Shown: positions 1 through 9,378, numbered from the stretch's first letter. The stretch is DNA of 64,000 nucleotides from an uncultured Vampirovibrio sp. (GCA_910584405.1 CAJUAL010000002.1:124001-188000); one strand, 5' to 3'. Numbers and translations are program-made. The notes: generated by a model from the sequence alone, not told the origin.

Positions 1-1
1 T

Positions 2-571
2 AGCAAACTTTTGGTGGCTCAGAAAACGATAAATGATGAGTATGGAACTCCTGATGAATGGCGGTTTTCAAATTATGTTACCGATTCTGACGATAGTTGT
101 AATTTTGAAATTTTTAAACGATATGCAACAGAGTTATCTGCAATATCAATAACAGATACAGGAAATTATAAATATGAAACAACAGGCTTATCGTCAAAAG
201 CAAAAATGCTGAACGGTACCTTGGCAAAGGGTGTTCCGGATTGGGCAACAATTGGTTATGTGTTTGAAGGTAATCAATGTCGCAGAATGCAGTTAAAAAG
301 CGGAGCAACAGTTGTGATGTTTTTTGCAAATACTAAAGGTGGCGTTTATTGGACGCTGGTTGGTAAAAAAATGTATGCAGCATTTATGATAGATATAAAC
401 GGTGTTTCTCCTCCAAATATTATAGGACGTGACATATTTGCGTTTGGATTAAAAGACGGTAATAATTCAATTGTTCCTTATATGGATGATACTGCTGATT
501 GTAATAAACAGGGAGCAGGTTTATCCTGTTCAAGGAAAATTATTCAGGATGATTGGAAAATGAATTACTAA
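2..571 (+). CDS. Prepilin-like (pseudopilin) protein, 5'-truncated by window edge
   Basis: The frame is open to the left edge and reads S-K-L-L-V-A-Q-K before the first possible TTG codon at 11, so the true start and the FTLAE-type N-terminus lie outside the window. The visible 189 residues match the C-terminal part of the prepilin at 27347-28141, including a D-I-N-G...PPN-I-I-G-R-D-I-F-A-F segment and a C-terminal pair of cysteines in CNKQGAGLSC followed by a W-K-M-N-Y end. Exported pseudopilins of this type are thought to be processed by a prepilin peptidase and assembled or displayed at the envelope. The exact role is unknown. It is a close paralogue at the DNA level, so recombination with the 27-kb copy is possible. 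Confidence 0.8.
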   Translation, partial: SKLLVAQKTINDEYGTPDEWRFSNYVTDSDDSCNFEIFKRYATELSAISITDTGNYKYETTGLSSKAKMLNGTLAKGVPDWATIGYVFEGNQCRRMQLKSGATVVMFFANTKGGVYWTLVGKKMYAAFMIDINGVSPPNIIGRDIFAFGLKDGNNSIVPYMDDTADCNKQGAGLSCSRKIIQDDWKMNY

Positions 572-662
572 TTGTTATAAAATGTAACGATTTTGCCGTT
601 ATATGAAAAAATTTTTGGAAAAAATGTTTTATATAAGCAGGTACGTATAATGGCGGATTTCT

Positions 663-923
663 ATGCTCAATTTTAATTATTGGTACAACAATGACCCTGA
701 AAAATTATATAAAAAGCATCACTGTTGCAGTGCATCAGGCGGTATTAGCAGTGCAAGACGGGAAGCTATTTTGCGTAAAATTAAGATGCTTGCAGAGAAA
801 ATTAAACGTCTGAGAGATCAATTGAGTATGGCAAAATCTCCTTCTGAGAAAAATTCTTTGCAAATAAGAATAGAGCAGACTCAAGCTGAAATTGCTATTT
901 TGGAGCGAGAACTCAATACTTGA
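663..923 (+). CDS. Small coiled-coil hypothetical protein (86 aa)
   Basis: No family recognised. An N-terminal aromatic stretch (residues 1-20, with CC at about 21-22) is followed by a long basic/acidic helix from about residue 33 to the end, with heptad-like leucine/isoleucine spacing (KIKMLAEKIKRLRDQL, then IEQTQAEIAILERE), so a coiled coil is expected. There is no signal peptide or membrane segment. The ATG at 663 has only a weak upstream purine run. A TATAAT at 646-651 is the nearest -10-like box, but no -35 sits at normal distance. It lies alone between the prepilin fragment and kdsA. The 126-aa coiled-coil protein at 15152-15532 has a similar style but no evident sequence identity. Confidence 0.6.
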   Translation: MLNFNYWYNNDPEKLYKKHHCCSASGGISSARREAILRKIKMLAEKIKRLRDQLSMAKSPSEKNSLQIRIEQTQAEIAILERELNT

Positions 924-948
924 TAATTAAATATATTTTTCATATAAT
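920..948 (+). promoter_or_regulatory. kdsA promoter, predicted leaderless
   Basis: TTGATA (920-925), 17-bp spacer, TATAAT (943-948). Transcription would start about 7 nt after the -10 box, on or beside the kdsA ATG at 955. No Shine-Dalgarno sequence lies between the box and the ATG, so a leaderless mRNA is the simplest reading. Confidence 0.7.
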
Positions 949-954
949 TTTCGT

Positions 955-1782
955 ATGGAAAATATTAAGAGAATTAAATTAAGGGATTTTGAGATTGGTG
1001 GGGATAAATTAACAATTCTTGCCGGTCCGTGTGCTATTGAAAGCCAAGAAATTTTAGACCAAACCGCAGAAGGTTTAAAAAAATTTACAAAAGAATTGGA
1101 TATAAATTTTGTATTCAAATCTTCATTTGATAAGGCAAACCGCTCTTCAATTACTTCATTCAGAGGTCCGGGGCTTGAAAAAGGTTTGAAAATGCTTCAA
1201 GAGGTAAAAGAAAAGTATGATTTACCGATTGTAACCGATATTCATACACCGGATCAGGCAGAAATAGCGGCAGAAGTTGCTGATATTATTCAGATTCCCG
1301 CATTTTTATGCAGACAAACCGATTTACTTGTCGCAGCAGCTAAAACCGGCAAAATTGTTAATATTAAAAAAGGACAATTCTTAGCTCCTGAACAAATGGG
1401 AAGCTTGGTTAAAAAAGTAGAAGATTCGGGAAATACTAATATTATGTTGACCGATAGAGGTTCGTCATTCGGGTATAATAACCTCGTAACAGATTTTAGA
1501 GGAATCCCGATTATGCAAACTTTTGGCTACCCTGTTGTTTTTGATGCAACTCACAGTGTTCAATTACCCGGGGCTAACGGTAATTGTTCGGGTGGTGACA
1601 GAAGATTTGTTCCTGTTCTTGCAAAAGCTGCTATGGCAGTAGGGGCGAACGTTTTATTCTTTGAAGTTCACCCAAATCCTGATAAAGCGCTTTGCGACGG
1701 ACCTAATATGGTTGCACTAAAAGATGCTAAAAAACTTTTTGCTATGTGTAAGAAAATTTTTGAAGTCGTCAGAGGTAAATAG
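955..1782 (+). CDS. kdsA: 3-deoxy-8-phosphooctulonate (KDO-8-P) synthase
   Basis: Condenses phosphoenolpyruvate with arabinose-5-phosphate to KDO-8-P, a cytosolic step toward the LPS inner core. The 275 residues match the family's usual length, and the TIM-barrel motifs are intact: AGPCAIES near residue 23, FKSSFDKANR, DRGSSFGYNN, the GGDRRFVPVLAKAA loop and FEVHPNPDKALCDGPN. Cys26 in AGPC is the residue that distinguishes the metal-dependent class II enzymes (Aquifex type) from the metal-independent class, which has Asn there, so a metal enzyme is inferred. It shows that the organism makes KDO and therefore an LPS-type outer membrane. The mRNA is predicted to be leaderless. The downstream hydrolase starts 11 nt after the stop and is probably co-transcribed. 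Confidence 0.96.
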   Translation: MENIKRIKLRDFEIGGDKLTILAGPCAIESQEILDQTAEGLKKFTKELDINFVFKSSFDKANRSSITSFRGPGLEKGLKMLQEVKEKYDLPIVTDIHTPDQAEIAAEVADIIQIPAFLCRQTDLLVAAAKTGKIVNIKKGQFLAPEQMGSLVKKVEDSGNTNIMLTDRGSSFGYNNLVTDFRGIPIMQTFGYPVVFDATHSVQLPGANGNCSGGDRRFVPVLAKAAMAVGANVLFFEVHPNPDKALCDGPNMVALKDAKKLFAMCKKIFEVVRGK

Positions 1783-1793
1783 GTAAGTTTAAA

Positions 1794-2420
1794 ATGATTT
1801 TAAAAACTTTTATCGAAGGTCCGATTGACGCGAATAATTATCTTATAATAGACAAAAAAACTAACGATGCTGTTTTGATTGACTGTTCATCAGCTCGTCC
1901 TGAGTTTATCAATGCTGTAAAAGAATCAGGAGTTAATTTAAAATATATTCTCTTGACTCACGGTCACTTTGACCACCTGTTAGGTGTTGATAAATTTAAA
2001 GAAGTGTTCGGCGTTGATACTTATGTGGCAGAAGATGATATGGAACAGGTTAATCTTGTTCCGAATATGATGCAGATGTTTGCAGGAATGATGCCTGTAA
2101 ATATTTCAAGTATTAAAAATTTTGTAACTGACGGAGATGAATTTATCATCGGTGATACAAAAATTAAAGCAATATCAACTCCGGGGCATACGCAGGGCGG
2201 AATGTGTTACCTTGTCGGGGATAAACTCTTTTCCGGCGATACATTGTTTCAATCAAGTGTCGGAAGATGCGATTTAATCGGCGGTAGTTTAAGCAACATT
2301 GTTGACAGTATTAAAAATAAACTGTTTACACTGCCGGATGAAACAGAGGTCTTCCCGGGGCACGGTGCTAAAACGACTATCGGGTTTGAGAAAAAATATA
2401 ATGAAATTTTAAATATATAG
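1794..2420 (+). CDS. Metallo-beta-lactamase-fold hydrolase (glyoxalase II-like)
   Basis: A 208-residue single-domain metallo-beta-lactamase-fold protein. The zinc motif THGHFDHLLG is at about residues 56-65, the second histidine motif STPGHTQGG at about 128, the bridging aspartate in LFSGDTLFQSSVGR at about 144-157, and the last histidine in EVFPGHG near 187. This layout matches the short glyoxalase II-like (YcbL-type) hydrolases, which cleave thioesters such as S-lactoylglutathione; the substrate here is not known. There is no signal peptide. It sits between kdsA and pheS with gaps of 11 and 9 nt, so the three genes look like one operon. A GshB-like gene at 53664 makes a glutathione-linked role possible but unproven. 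Confidence 0.85.
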   Translation: MILKTFIEGPIDANNYLIIDKKTNDAVLIDCSSARPEFINAVKESGVNLKYILLTHGHFDHLLGVDKFKEVFGVDTYVAEDDMEQVNLVPNMMQMFAGMMPVNISSIKNFVTDGDEFIIGDTKIKAISTPGHTQGGMCYLVGDKLFSGDTLFQSSVGRCDLIGGSLSNIVDSIKNKLFTLPDETEVFPGHGAKTTIGFEKKYNEILNI

Positions 2421-2429
2421 AGGTTAGAG

Positions 2430-3467
2430 ATGAAAGAACAATTAGAAAAAATTTATTCAAGTGCTGTTGCTGATATTGAAAAAGCTGCAACCGTTAAGGA
2501 CTTAGAGGATATAAAATTCAAATATTTAAGCCGTAAAGGTGAATTTAATGAAATTAAAAAAGGTTTAAAAGACTTATCACCTGAGGATAAAAGAGTTGTC
2601 GGCTCTTTGGCTAACGAAATTACCCAAAAACTTGAATCTTCTATCGGTGAAAAGTTTAAAGTTTTCTATGAACAAGAACTTAACAAAAAGCTTGAAAAAG
2701 AAAGAATTGATGTAACACTTCCGGGGCAATATGTTTCAATGGGTCATGTTCATCCGCTTACATCAACTACCAATGAAATTGTTTCAATATTTCAAAGTTT
2801 AGGTTTTTCAGTAGTTGCTAATGAAAATTCACCTGAGGTTGAAACAGAATATTTTAACTTTGATATGTTAAATGTTCCAAAAGATCACCCTGCTCGTGAT
2901 ATGCAAGATACATTCTATACAAATGTTGCATCAAATGTAATTTTGAGAAGCCAAACATCAGGTGCTCAAATTCACGCAATGGAAGGTCAAAAACCTCCAA
3001 TCAGGGTTATCGCACCGGGTAGAGTTTACAGAAACGAAAATATAAATTCACGTAAAAATAATTTCTTCCACCAAATAGAAGGTCTTTATGTTGATAAAGA
3101 TATAACTTTCGGGGATTTGAAGGGTGTTTTAAATGAATTTATAAGACTTTATTTTGGGGCAAGTCGTCCTACAAGATTCAGAAGCAGTTTCTTCCCGTTC
3201 ACAGAACCTTCAGCTGAAATAGATGTTCAATGCATTATGTGCGAAGGAAAAGGCTGCAGAACATGTTCAGGTACAGGATGGTTAGAAATCTTAGGGGCAG
3301 GCATGGTTGACCCTAACGTATTACGCGGTGTCGGAATTGATCCTGATGTATATTCAGGTTTTGCTTTCGGTATGGGTGTTGAAAGATTGGCTATGCTTAA
3401 GTATGCAGTTGACGATATCCGATTGTTCTTTAATAATGATGTAAGATTTTTAGAACAGTTTAAGTAG
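2430..3467 (+). CDS. pheS: Phenylalanyl-tRNA synthetase alpha subunit
   Basis: The catalytic subunit that charges tRNA-Phe, working with PheT as an alpha2-beta2 enzyme. The 345 residues have an N-terminal coiled coil (about 1-100) followed by the class II core: PGRVYRNENINSRKNNFFHQ (motif 2, near residue 194), the CMCEGKGCRTCSG-like Cys-rich loop near 268-281, and the motif 3 region GFAFGMGVERLAML followed by DDIRLFF. The start has a good ribosome site, AGAGG, 6 nt upstream. pheT is not next to it; the following gene is a protease, so the two subunit genes are split in this genome. Confidence 0.97.
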   Translation: MKEQLEKIYSSAVADIEKAATVKDLEDIKFKYLSRKGEFNEIKKGLKDLSPEDKRVVGSLANEITQKLESSIGEKFKVFYEQELNKKLEKERIDVTLPGQYVSMGHVHPLTSTTNEIVSIFQSLGFSVVANENSPEVETEYFNFDMLNVPKDHPARDMQDTFYTNVASNVILRSQTSGAQIHAMEGQKPPIRVIAPGRVYRNENINSRKNNFFHQIEGLYVDKDITFGDLKGVLNEFIRLYFGASRPTRFRSSFFPFTEPSAEIDVQCIMCEGKGCRTCSGTGWLEILGAGMVDPNVLRGVGIDPDVYSGFAFGMGVERLAMLKYAVDDIRLFFNNDVRFLEQFK

Positions 3468-3517
3468 GCTTTAACCACCCGTCGCGGGGGACAAATAATA
3501 AATAGAATGAGGTATTT

Positions 3518-4885
3518 ATGTCTATAGTTATAATGATTTTACTGTTAGGATTTTTAATCCTTATACATGAAATGGGACATTTCTTTGCGGCAAGAGCATT
3601 AGGAATTAAAGTTTCAAAGTTTGCGTTAGGATTTCCTATCGGACCGACTCTTTGGAGTAAAAAAATCGGAGATGTAGAATACCTTATTCACGCTTGTTTA
3701 ATTGGCGGATATGTAGCTTTTCCTGATGATGAAAAAGATTCTGATTTGCCAATGGATTCAAAAGAACGATTTATAAACAATCCTGTTTGGAAGCGAATGA
3801 TTGTAATATCAGCAGGTGTTCTTATGAACCTTGTTGTTGCATTTCTTCTGGTTTTCGTTGTTGCAGGAATCTGGGGCGAATTGCCTTCTGGGATTCAACA
3901 GGTTTATGCAGGGAAAGTTTTACAGGAAGGCAATTCGCCTGCATATTTAGGCGGTATGCAAAATGAAGACAGAATCCTTACTATTAATGGTTCTGATATA
4001 AATTCCGGATATGCCTTTACAACATATATCAAAAACAGTATGGCATATGATGGAAAGATTGAAAAATCTGCGCTTGATGAAAACCTTTTAAAATTAGAAA
4101 ACTTAAATAAAGGGATAGCTAAAGACGGTGTTATTGCAAAAGGTACAGAAGTTAAACTTCCTCAAAACTTGACAGAACCGGCTTTAAAGCTTGATGATGA
4201 TATTTTAAAAGGTGTTGCTTTTTATAAAGATAACCAATTAAAACTTAATAATAATCAAATTAAACTAAGAGATGAACTTACCCAAAAAGCAACTTACACA
4301 TCTGACGGTACATATACATTGGAAGATGTTGCTTATGCGATATCAGACAACGTAAGACCATTAGATATTGTGGTTTTACGCGGGGGTGAAAAAGTTCAAT
4401 TAAAGACAATTTATCCTGACAAAGAAGGTTTAATCAGGGTTATGCCAAAAATCGAGGCAATTACCGTAAAAACAAAAACCTTACCGCAGATTATAAAAGA
4501 GGGTTCAAAATATCTTTGGAAACAGACAGCTATGCAGATATACGGATTTTATCAACTGGTAACAGGTAAAATTCCTGCAAAAGAAATGCATGGTATAGTC
4601 GCTGTAGCTAAGATTGGCGGAGATGTAATAAACAGTGGAGGATTAGCTTCAGGATTATTGTTAACGGCAATTATTTCAGCTTGGCTTGCTATTTTGAATT
4701 TCTTGCCTATACCTGCGTTAGACGGTGGTCATATGATGTTTTTAATTATCGAAAAACTTAGAGGAAAACCTGTCAGCGAGAAGGCTATAGAGATTGCAAG
4801 CACGGTATTTTTCGTGTTAATAGTAATTCTTGCATTTTTGTTGATATTTAATGATATCTATGCGCTTGTGACACATAAACTATAG
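3518..4885 (+). CDS. rseP: RseP-type site-2 intramembrane zinc metalloprotease
   Basis: A membrane protease of the RseP/S2P family that cuts transmembrane segments of regulators such as anti-sigma factors or leftover signal peptides. The zinc site HEMGHFFAAR is in the first helix (about residues 18-27), and the second metal motif NFLPIPALDGGHMMF is near residue 398. At least four hydrophobic segments are visible (about 1-15, 95-120, 385-400, 425-450). A PDZ-like region follows the second segment (YLGGMQNEDRILTINGSDI). An unusually long, lysine/leucine-rich charged stretch between about residues 170 and 270 splits the periplasmic part, giving 455 residues overall. It may act on the anti-sigma factor at 42281-42625; that link is speculation. 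Confidence 0.9.
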   Translation: MSIVIMILLLGFLILIHEMGHFFAARALGIKVSKFALGFPIGPTLWSKKIGDVEYLIHACLIGGYVAFPDDEKDSDLPMDSKERFINNPVWKRMIVISAGVLMNLVVAFLLVFVVAGIWGELPSGIQQVYAGKVLQEGNSPAYLGGMQNEDRILTINGSDINSGYAFTTYIKNSMAYDGKIEKSALDENLLKLENLNKGIAKDGVIAKGTEVKLPQNLTEPALKLDDDILKGVAFYKDNQLKLNNNQIKLRDELTQKATYTSDGTYTLEDVAYAISDNVRPLDIVVLRGGEKVQLKTIYPDKEGLIRVMPKIEAITVKTKTLPQIIKEGSKYLWKQTAMQIYGFYQLVTGKIPAKEMHGIVAVAKIGGDVINSGGLASGLLLTAIISAWLAILNFLPIPALDGGHMMFLIIEKLRGKPVSEKAIEIASTVFFVLIVILAFLLIFNDIYALVTHKL

Positions 4886-4942
4886 GCATGAGATTGTAAC
4901 TTGCTTGGCGCGTAATTTGTAGTAATGTACAGTACGAAGTAC

Positions 4943-5428
4943 TCACTTGTGGTAGGTTTCGCCTTTAATAATTTTGAACGCACGGTAAATCTGTTCAACA
5001 AGAATTAATCTTGCAAACTGGTGTAAAAAAGTCATTTTAGACATACTCATTTTAAAGTTTGCGCGTTTTGAAACGTTTTTACCAATCCCGCAGGAAGAAC
5101 CTATTACAAAAACGATTTCCTGAACACCGTCGTTTGTTAGGTCTGTAATTTTGTCGGCAAAATCTTCGCTTGATAGTTGTTTACCCTCAATCTCCATTGT
5201 AATTACATAATCAAGCGGTTTAATATTAGACAGAATTTTCTCGCCTTCATCTTCAAGTATTTTATCCGTGAGGTTTTCGTCTTTTATTTCAATCGGAGAA
5301 AGTTCCAAAACAGTAACGGAAGCGTAAGGGGTAAGTCTTTTTAGAAATTCGTTTATCCCTTCTTTTAGAAATTTTTCTTTAATTTTACCAAGTGCGATAA
5401 TCTTAATTTTCAATTTTTGTATTATCAC
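4943..5428 (-). CDS. rlmH: 23S rRNA (pseudouridine1915-N3)-methyltransferase
   Basis: A SPOUT-fold methyltransferase that modifies pseudouridine 1915 in helix 69 of 23S rRNA. The family signatures are all present: IIALGKIKEKF at the N-terminus, FVIGSSCGIG (the SAM-binding knot) near residue 108, and SMSKMTFLHQFARLILVEQIYRAFKI at the C-terminus. Length 161 is close to the usual 155-160. The GTG start at 5428 overlaps the end of mscS by 26 nt. A TTG at 5413 would give a start closer to the family norm, but it has no ribosome site. The overlap suggests translational coupling with mscS. Confidence 0.93.
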   Translation of the reverse strand: MIIQKLKIKIIALGKIKEKFLKEGINEFLKRLTPYASVTVLELSPIEIKDENLTDKILEDEGEKILSNIKPLDYVITMEIEGKQLSSEDFADKITDLTNDGVQEIVFVIGSSCGIGKNVSKRANFKMSMSKMTFLHQFARLILVEQIYRAFKIIKGETYHK

Positions 5429-6224
5429 TTTCTATATAAACTGAGTGTGACGGGAATGCAAAATCAATATTTGCATTACGGTATTTTTTGATAACTTCTT
5501 CCAAAAATTCGCCGCGAACTTTTAGGAATTTATCGTACGAACCTGATTTTACATAACCGCGAAATCTTATATTTATCGAGCTGTCGCCCAGATCATGAAC
5601 TGCGACGGTAAATTCGTTATGAATTTCTTTATGATTAATAGCTGTTTCTTTTAATATATCTTGTGCAAGTTTTATATTATCGTTATTTGTTGAATAAACT
5701 ACTCCGAAAGTAATGTTTATAAATCGTTTTTTAGCTTGAGAAACATTTGTTATAATCGCATTTGCTGCAACATTATTTGGAATATTTATTAAAAAATTAT
5801 CTAAATCTCGTATTTTTGTAGAGCGGATATTTATATCTTCAACATAACCTTCAATTCCGTTGACTTTGACATAATCACCTATTTTATAAACATGATCAGA
5901 AAGGATTTCAAGGCTTCCGAATATGTTTGCCAACGCGTCTTTAGCTGCCATACCGACAGCGATACCGCCTATTCCAAAGCCTGCCAGAATTGATGATATT
6001 GAGTAACCTTGGCTTTGTAAAAGTCCTGTAATTGCGATAAAGATAATTATCGCTTTTAATAATTTCATTATAATCGGGATGAAACGTAATAATGGAGAAT
6101 TTGCTTCCTGATTACGAATTTTTTCTATGATTTTTTTATCGACAATATCTATTATCGTAAATAAGATTAAGATTAATACTAAGTTTATTCCAAGTGCGAT
6201 TAATCCTTTTTCCCAATTTGGCAT
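5403..6224 (-). CDS. mscS: Small-conductance mechanosensitive channel (MscS family)
   Basis: Forms a heptameric inner-membrane pore that opens under turgor stress. Three hydrophobic segments lie at about residues 8-30, 48-70 and 75-100. The third carries the Gly/Ala-rich pore helix (GFGIGGIAVGMAAKDALAN), followed by the signature region IGDYVKVNGIEGYVEDINIR of the beta domain and a C-terminal alpha/beta domain ending near residue 265. Length 273 is typical of the short MscS class. It is divergent from the lytic transglycosylase gene and overlaps rlmH downstream. Confidence 0.93.
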   Translation of the reverse strand: MPNWEKGLIALGINLVLILILFTIIDIVDKKIIEKIRNQEANSPLLRFIPIIMKLLKAIIIFIAITGLLQSQGYSISSILAGFGIGGIAVGMAAKDALANIFGSLEILSDHVYKIGDYVKVNGIEGYVEDINIRSTKIRDLDNFLINIPNNVAANAIITNVSQAKKRFINITFGVVYSTNNDNIKLAQDILKETAINHKEIHNEFTVAVHDLGDSSINIRFRGYVKSGSYDKFLKVRGEFLEEVIKKYRNANIDFAFPSHSVYIESDNTKIEN

Positions 6225-6344
6225 TGTTTTATCCTTTCGTTTATTTTATTATATGGAGTAAATATTTATAAAAAAGATTATGTAAATATTTTATAAATAT
6301 TTTTACTTTAGCATTAAGTTTGTTAAACTGTATAGAAGAGGGAT

Positions 6345-8321
6345 ATGTATAAAAATACATTAAAAATATCAATACTGGTTATAGTGCTATGTCTTGGATT
6401 TTTCTTTGCAAAGGTTTATCAGCCTGCGGGAAAAACTGTTCGGGTGTATAAAAATGCACTGAAAGATTTTGATAATGAGAATTATTCAAATTCATATTAT
6501 TTGTTTTCAAGGGTTGGATATTTATCTGCGCTAAAGCCTATGGCTTTATATCGGCAGGCATTGTGTGCAAAGGCTCTTGGAGATAAAAAGACAGAGTTAA
6601 AAGTTTATCAAAAATTGTTTAAATATTATCCTTCAAGTAAGTTAAGCATGGAAGCAAGATATCAGGCAGGGCAGCTGCTTATTGACGAAAACCCTGCGAG
6701 GGCTCAAAAATATTTTAATAAAGTCTCAAAATCCGATATAGATGAAGATTATAAGATTGCGTCAAAGTATTACAATGCAAGAATTGAGTCAGCCAGATTA
6801 AAGTATTCGAAATCACCTTTTAAGGGGAAAAAATCAGCAAAAATAGAACAGGCATTTCGCGACTATTTAGAGCATGCACCTGACGGAAGGTTAGCTGTTA
6901 ATGTGGCTAATACTTGGAAAAAATTTAATCCTGACTTGGCGGCATCAGATGTAATGCTTGTTTCAAAAGCTTACTATCTTGCATCAATGTATAAAGAATC
7001 GTCAGAATCACTTAAAGATGTTTCTTTGAAAGAATCTTGGGCGCTAAAAGCTTCAAATGCTTATGCTCAAAAGAATTTTGAACAAACAAAAACTTATGTT
7101 GAAGATGGTATTTTAAAATATGCGGATTCTGTGTCAGATGAAGATTATAAGCGTGCAGTCGGTGATTATTTAAAAATATTTAAAGATGATGATAAATACA
7201 CTTATACCTCAAAGCTTTTCTTGCTTGCAAAAGGTAAAAACAAGGATTATATTTGGAATTTGAAGTGTGAAGCTTCTCCAAAAACAGAAAAAGCGGCTTG
7301 TTTTAACTCTTTATATGCAAATTATCCAAACGGTAATTATGCCCAAAATGCGATGTATCAGATATTTAAGCTTGAACTTGCAAATAAGAATTATTCAGAA
7401 GTAAAAAGATTAGCTCATGATTATTTGAACCGTTTTTCAAATAATGATAACGCGGCAGAGGTTATGTTCTGGCTTGGAAAAACTGAATTAAAATACTCTC
7501 GCAGGACTGATGCTATGAATTGTTTTCAGGAGATTATAAAAAAATATCCTGATTCTTATTATGCATATCGTGCATTTTGGATTTTAAACAATATAGGACC
7601 CGCTGTTATAAAAGCTTCTTTAGAGTATAAACCTGTTGTGTATCCTTATAAGATGCCATCTAAGGGTGATTTTTTATATAATTTGTTATCGGTCGATGAT
7701 TACGATTTAATCGCAAAATTTTCTAAAGATGAATTTATAAAAAGCTGGGTTGAGTATAAAAAGGGAAACTATTCAAAATCAGCTTTAGTAGCACGGGACG
7801 CTATGGCAAATCTTGAAGTTAAACCTGTGAAAAATGATTTGCGCTGGCGTCTTGTATATCCGCAGAATTATTATATACAGGTTCACGGGTACGCAAGGCA
7901 GTATAAGAATAATGATGCGTTGATAATGTCAATTATAAGAGAAGAAAGTTACTTTAACTCAGAAGCTCAAAGCGGAGTCGGGGCAATGGGATTAATGCAA
8001 TTGATGCCGTCAACTGCGCATGAAATAGGGCAGAAAAACGGGATTGAATTTAATACGCAGTATTTGTTAAATCCTGAGTTAAATATAAAACTTGGTAATA
8101 TTTATTTCTCAATTCTTCGCGGAATGCTGTCAGATAAAGATGTTCATGCAGTAGCTGCATATAACGGCGGAATCGGTTCGGTTTCAAAGTGGAAATCTGA
8201 TTTTAAATACAGTGATGTTGATGAGTTTGTTGAGCAAATTCCGTATGATGAAACTCAAAATTATGTGAAAAAGGTTTTCAGAAGCTACTGGAACTACACA
8301 AGAATATACCAGGAGCAGTAA
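6345..8321 (+). CDS. Soluble lytic murein transglycosylase (Slt70-like)
   Basis: Cleaves peptidoglycan glycan strands with formation of 1,6-anhydro ends. An N-terminal hydrophobic segment (residues 8-24) anchors or exports it. A long alpha-helical superhelix follows, with TPR/sel1-like repeats (for example FSRVGYLSALKPMALYRQAL and YRQ/KYPS motifs) up to about residue 510. The C-terminal SLT domain begins at IMSIIREESYFNSEAQSG, where Glu near 532 in REES is the expected catalytic acid, then GAMGLMQLMPSTA and AAYNGG. The 658 residues fit Slt70. The gene is probably monocistronic or leads into the SpoIID-type gene 103 nt downstream. A peptidoglycan remodelling pair is therefore likely. Confidence 0.92.
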   Translation: MYKNTLKISILVIVLCLGFFFAKVYQPAGKTVRVYKNALKDFDNENYSNSYYLFSRVGYLSALKPMALYRQALCAKALGDKKTELKVYQKLFKYYPSSKLSMEARYQAGQLLIDENPARAQKYFNKVSKSDIDEDYKIASKYYNARIESARLKYSKSPFKGKKSAKIEQAFRDYLEHAPDGRLAVNVANTWKKFNPDLAASDVMLVSKAYYLASMYKESSESLKDVSLKESWALKASNAYAQKNFEQTKTYVEDGILKYADSVSDEDYKRAVGDYLKIFKDDDKYTYTSKLFLLAKGKNKDYIWNLKCEASPKTEKAACFNSLYANYPNGNYAQNAMYQIFKLELANKNYSEVKRLAHDYLNRFSNNDNAAEVMFWLGKTELKYSRRTDAMNCFQEIIKKYPDSYYAYRAFWILNNIGPAVIKASLEYKPVVYPYKMPSKGDFLYNLLSVDDYDLIAKFSKDEFIKSWVEYKKGNYSKSALVARDAMANLEVKPVKNDLRWRLVYPQNYYIQVHGYARQYKNNDALIMSIIREESYFNSEAQSGVGAMGLMQLMPSTAHEIGQKNGIEFNTQYLLNPELNIKLGNIYFSILRGMLSDKDVHAVAAYNGGIGSVSKWKSDFKYSDVDEFVEQIPYDETQNYVKKVFRSYWNYTRIYQEQ

Positions 8322-8424
8322 AAATCTGCCCTCCTTGGCTTGGGACGCCCGGGCGGGTGAGTTAATAGTAAAAATCATACTTTTGGTTTATTACAAAATC
8401 GGTGAAAGTGTTAAAATAAAGACT

Positions 8425-9291
8425 ATGAGAAAGATTATAATTACAATAGCTGTCATATTAATCAATTTGATAATAGCAAACCCGACATATGCAATAAAAA
8501 TAGGGTTGCTTACACAAGTTGAAGAAGCAGGAATCGGAACAAATGTAGACGGACGTTTAATAGATGTTCATACAAATAAAACAGTTTGTACAACAACAGC
8601 AATGAAAGGTTATATTCTTGTTCCATACAAGAATGATATTGCAATAAAATCCGGCGGTAAATATTATACATTAGGTACCGAATCTGTGGTGCTTCGTCCT
8701 GATAAAGACGGTTACGTAAGTACAAAAGGCAAATGGTATCACGGAAAATTAATGATAAAAAACCTTAACGGTAAATTAACTGTTATAAATGATATTGATT
8801 TAGAGAACTATTTAAAAGGTGTAGTTCCTTCTGAAATGCCTCCTGCGTGGGAATTTGAAGCTTTAAAAGCTCAAGCAATTGCCGCAAGAAGTTTTGCACT
8901 TGCAAATCTTGGTAAACAGGCTAAATACGGTTATGATTTAAAAGATAATACCGAAGATCAGGCTTATGGCGGAGCTTCTGCCGAAACAAATATTACCAAC
9001 AAGGCGGTAGATGATACCCACGGGCTTGTTTTAACATATGATATGCAAATAATTTCGGCATATTATTCAGCTTCAGCAGGCGGACAGACTTCAACTTCGG
9101 TTTGGGGCGGGCATGTACCTTACTTACGCTCTGTTCCGTCATTTGATGATAATGTAAAGAAAAACGGGCATGGTGTGGGCATGTCGCAGCATGGTGCCAA
9201 TAATTTAGCAAAACAAGGATATAATGCTTATCAAATTTTACAATATTTTTATCAAAATGTGAAATTTGCCAAGCTTAATCAAGAGTCTTAA
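8425..9291 (+). CDS. SpoIID/LytB-domain cell-wall hydrolase, short form
   Basis: SpoIID-type enzymes are lytic transglycosylases acting on denuded glycan. The ATG at 8425 is chosen over an upstream TTG at 8335 because it opens a clean signal peptide (MRKIIITIAVILINLIIA, cleavage near TYA). The signature LKGVVPSEMPPAWEFEALKA (Glu in PSEMP is the catalytic acid in B. subtilis SpoIID), AQAIAARSFA, YYSASAGGQTSTS and GHGVGMSQHGANNLA are present. The segment between YLRSVPSFDD and GHGVGMSQ is only about 6 residues, whereas classic SpoIID proteins have a much longer insert there. The reading frame is intact, so this looks like a compact variant rather than a break. Confidence 0.85.
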   Translation: MRKIIITIAVILINLIIANPTYAIKIGLLTQVEEAGIGTNVDGRLIDVHTNKTVCTTTAMKGYILVPYKNDIAIKSGGKYYTLGTESVVLRPDKDGYVSTKGKWYHGKLMIKNLNGKLTVINDIDLENYLKGVVPSEMPPAWEFEALKAQAIAARSFALANLGKQAKYGYDLKDNTEDQAYGGASAETNITNKAVDDTHGLVLTYDMQIISAYYSASAGGQTSTSVWGGHVPYLRSVPSFDDNVKKNGHGVGMSQHGANNLAKQGYNAYQILQYFYQNVKFAKLNQES

Positions 9292-9378
9292 AACCTCTCA
9301 GGGTAAGGGATTTGGTATATATCTGCCAGTATATCTGAAATATAATGGGTTTCTTGCGAAAAATATTAACTAAAACCC

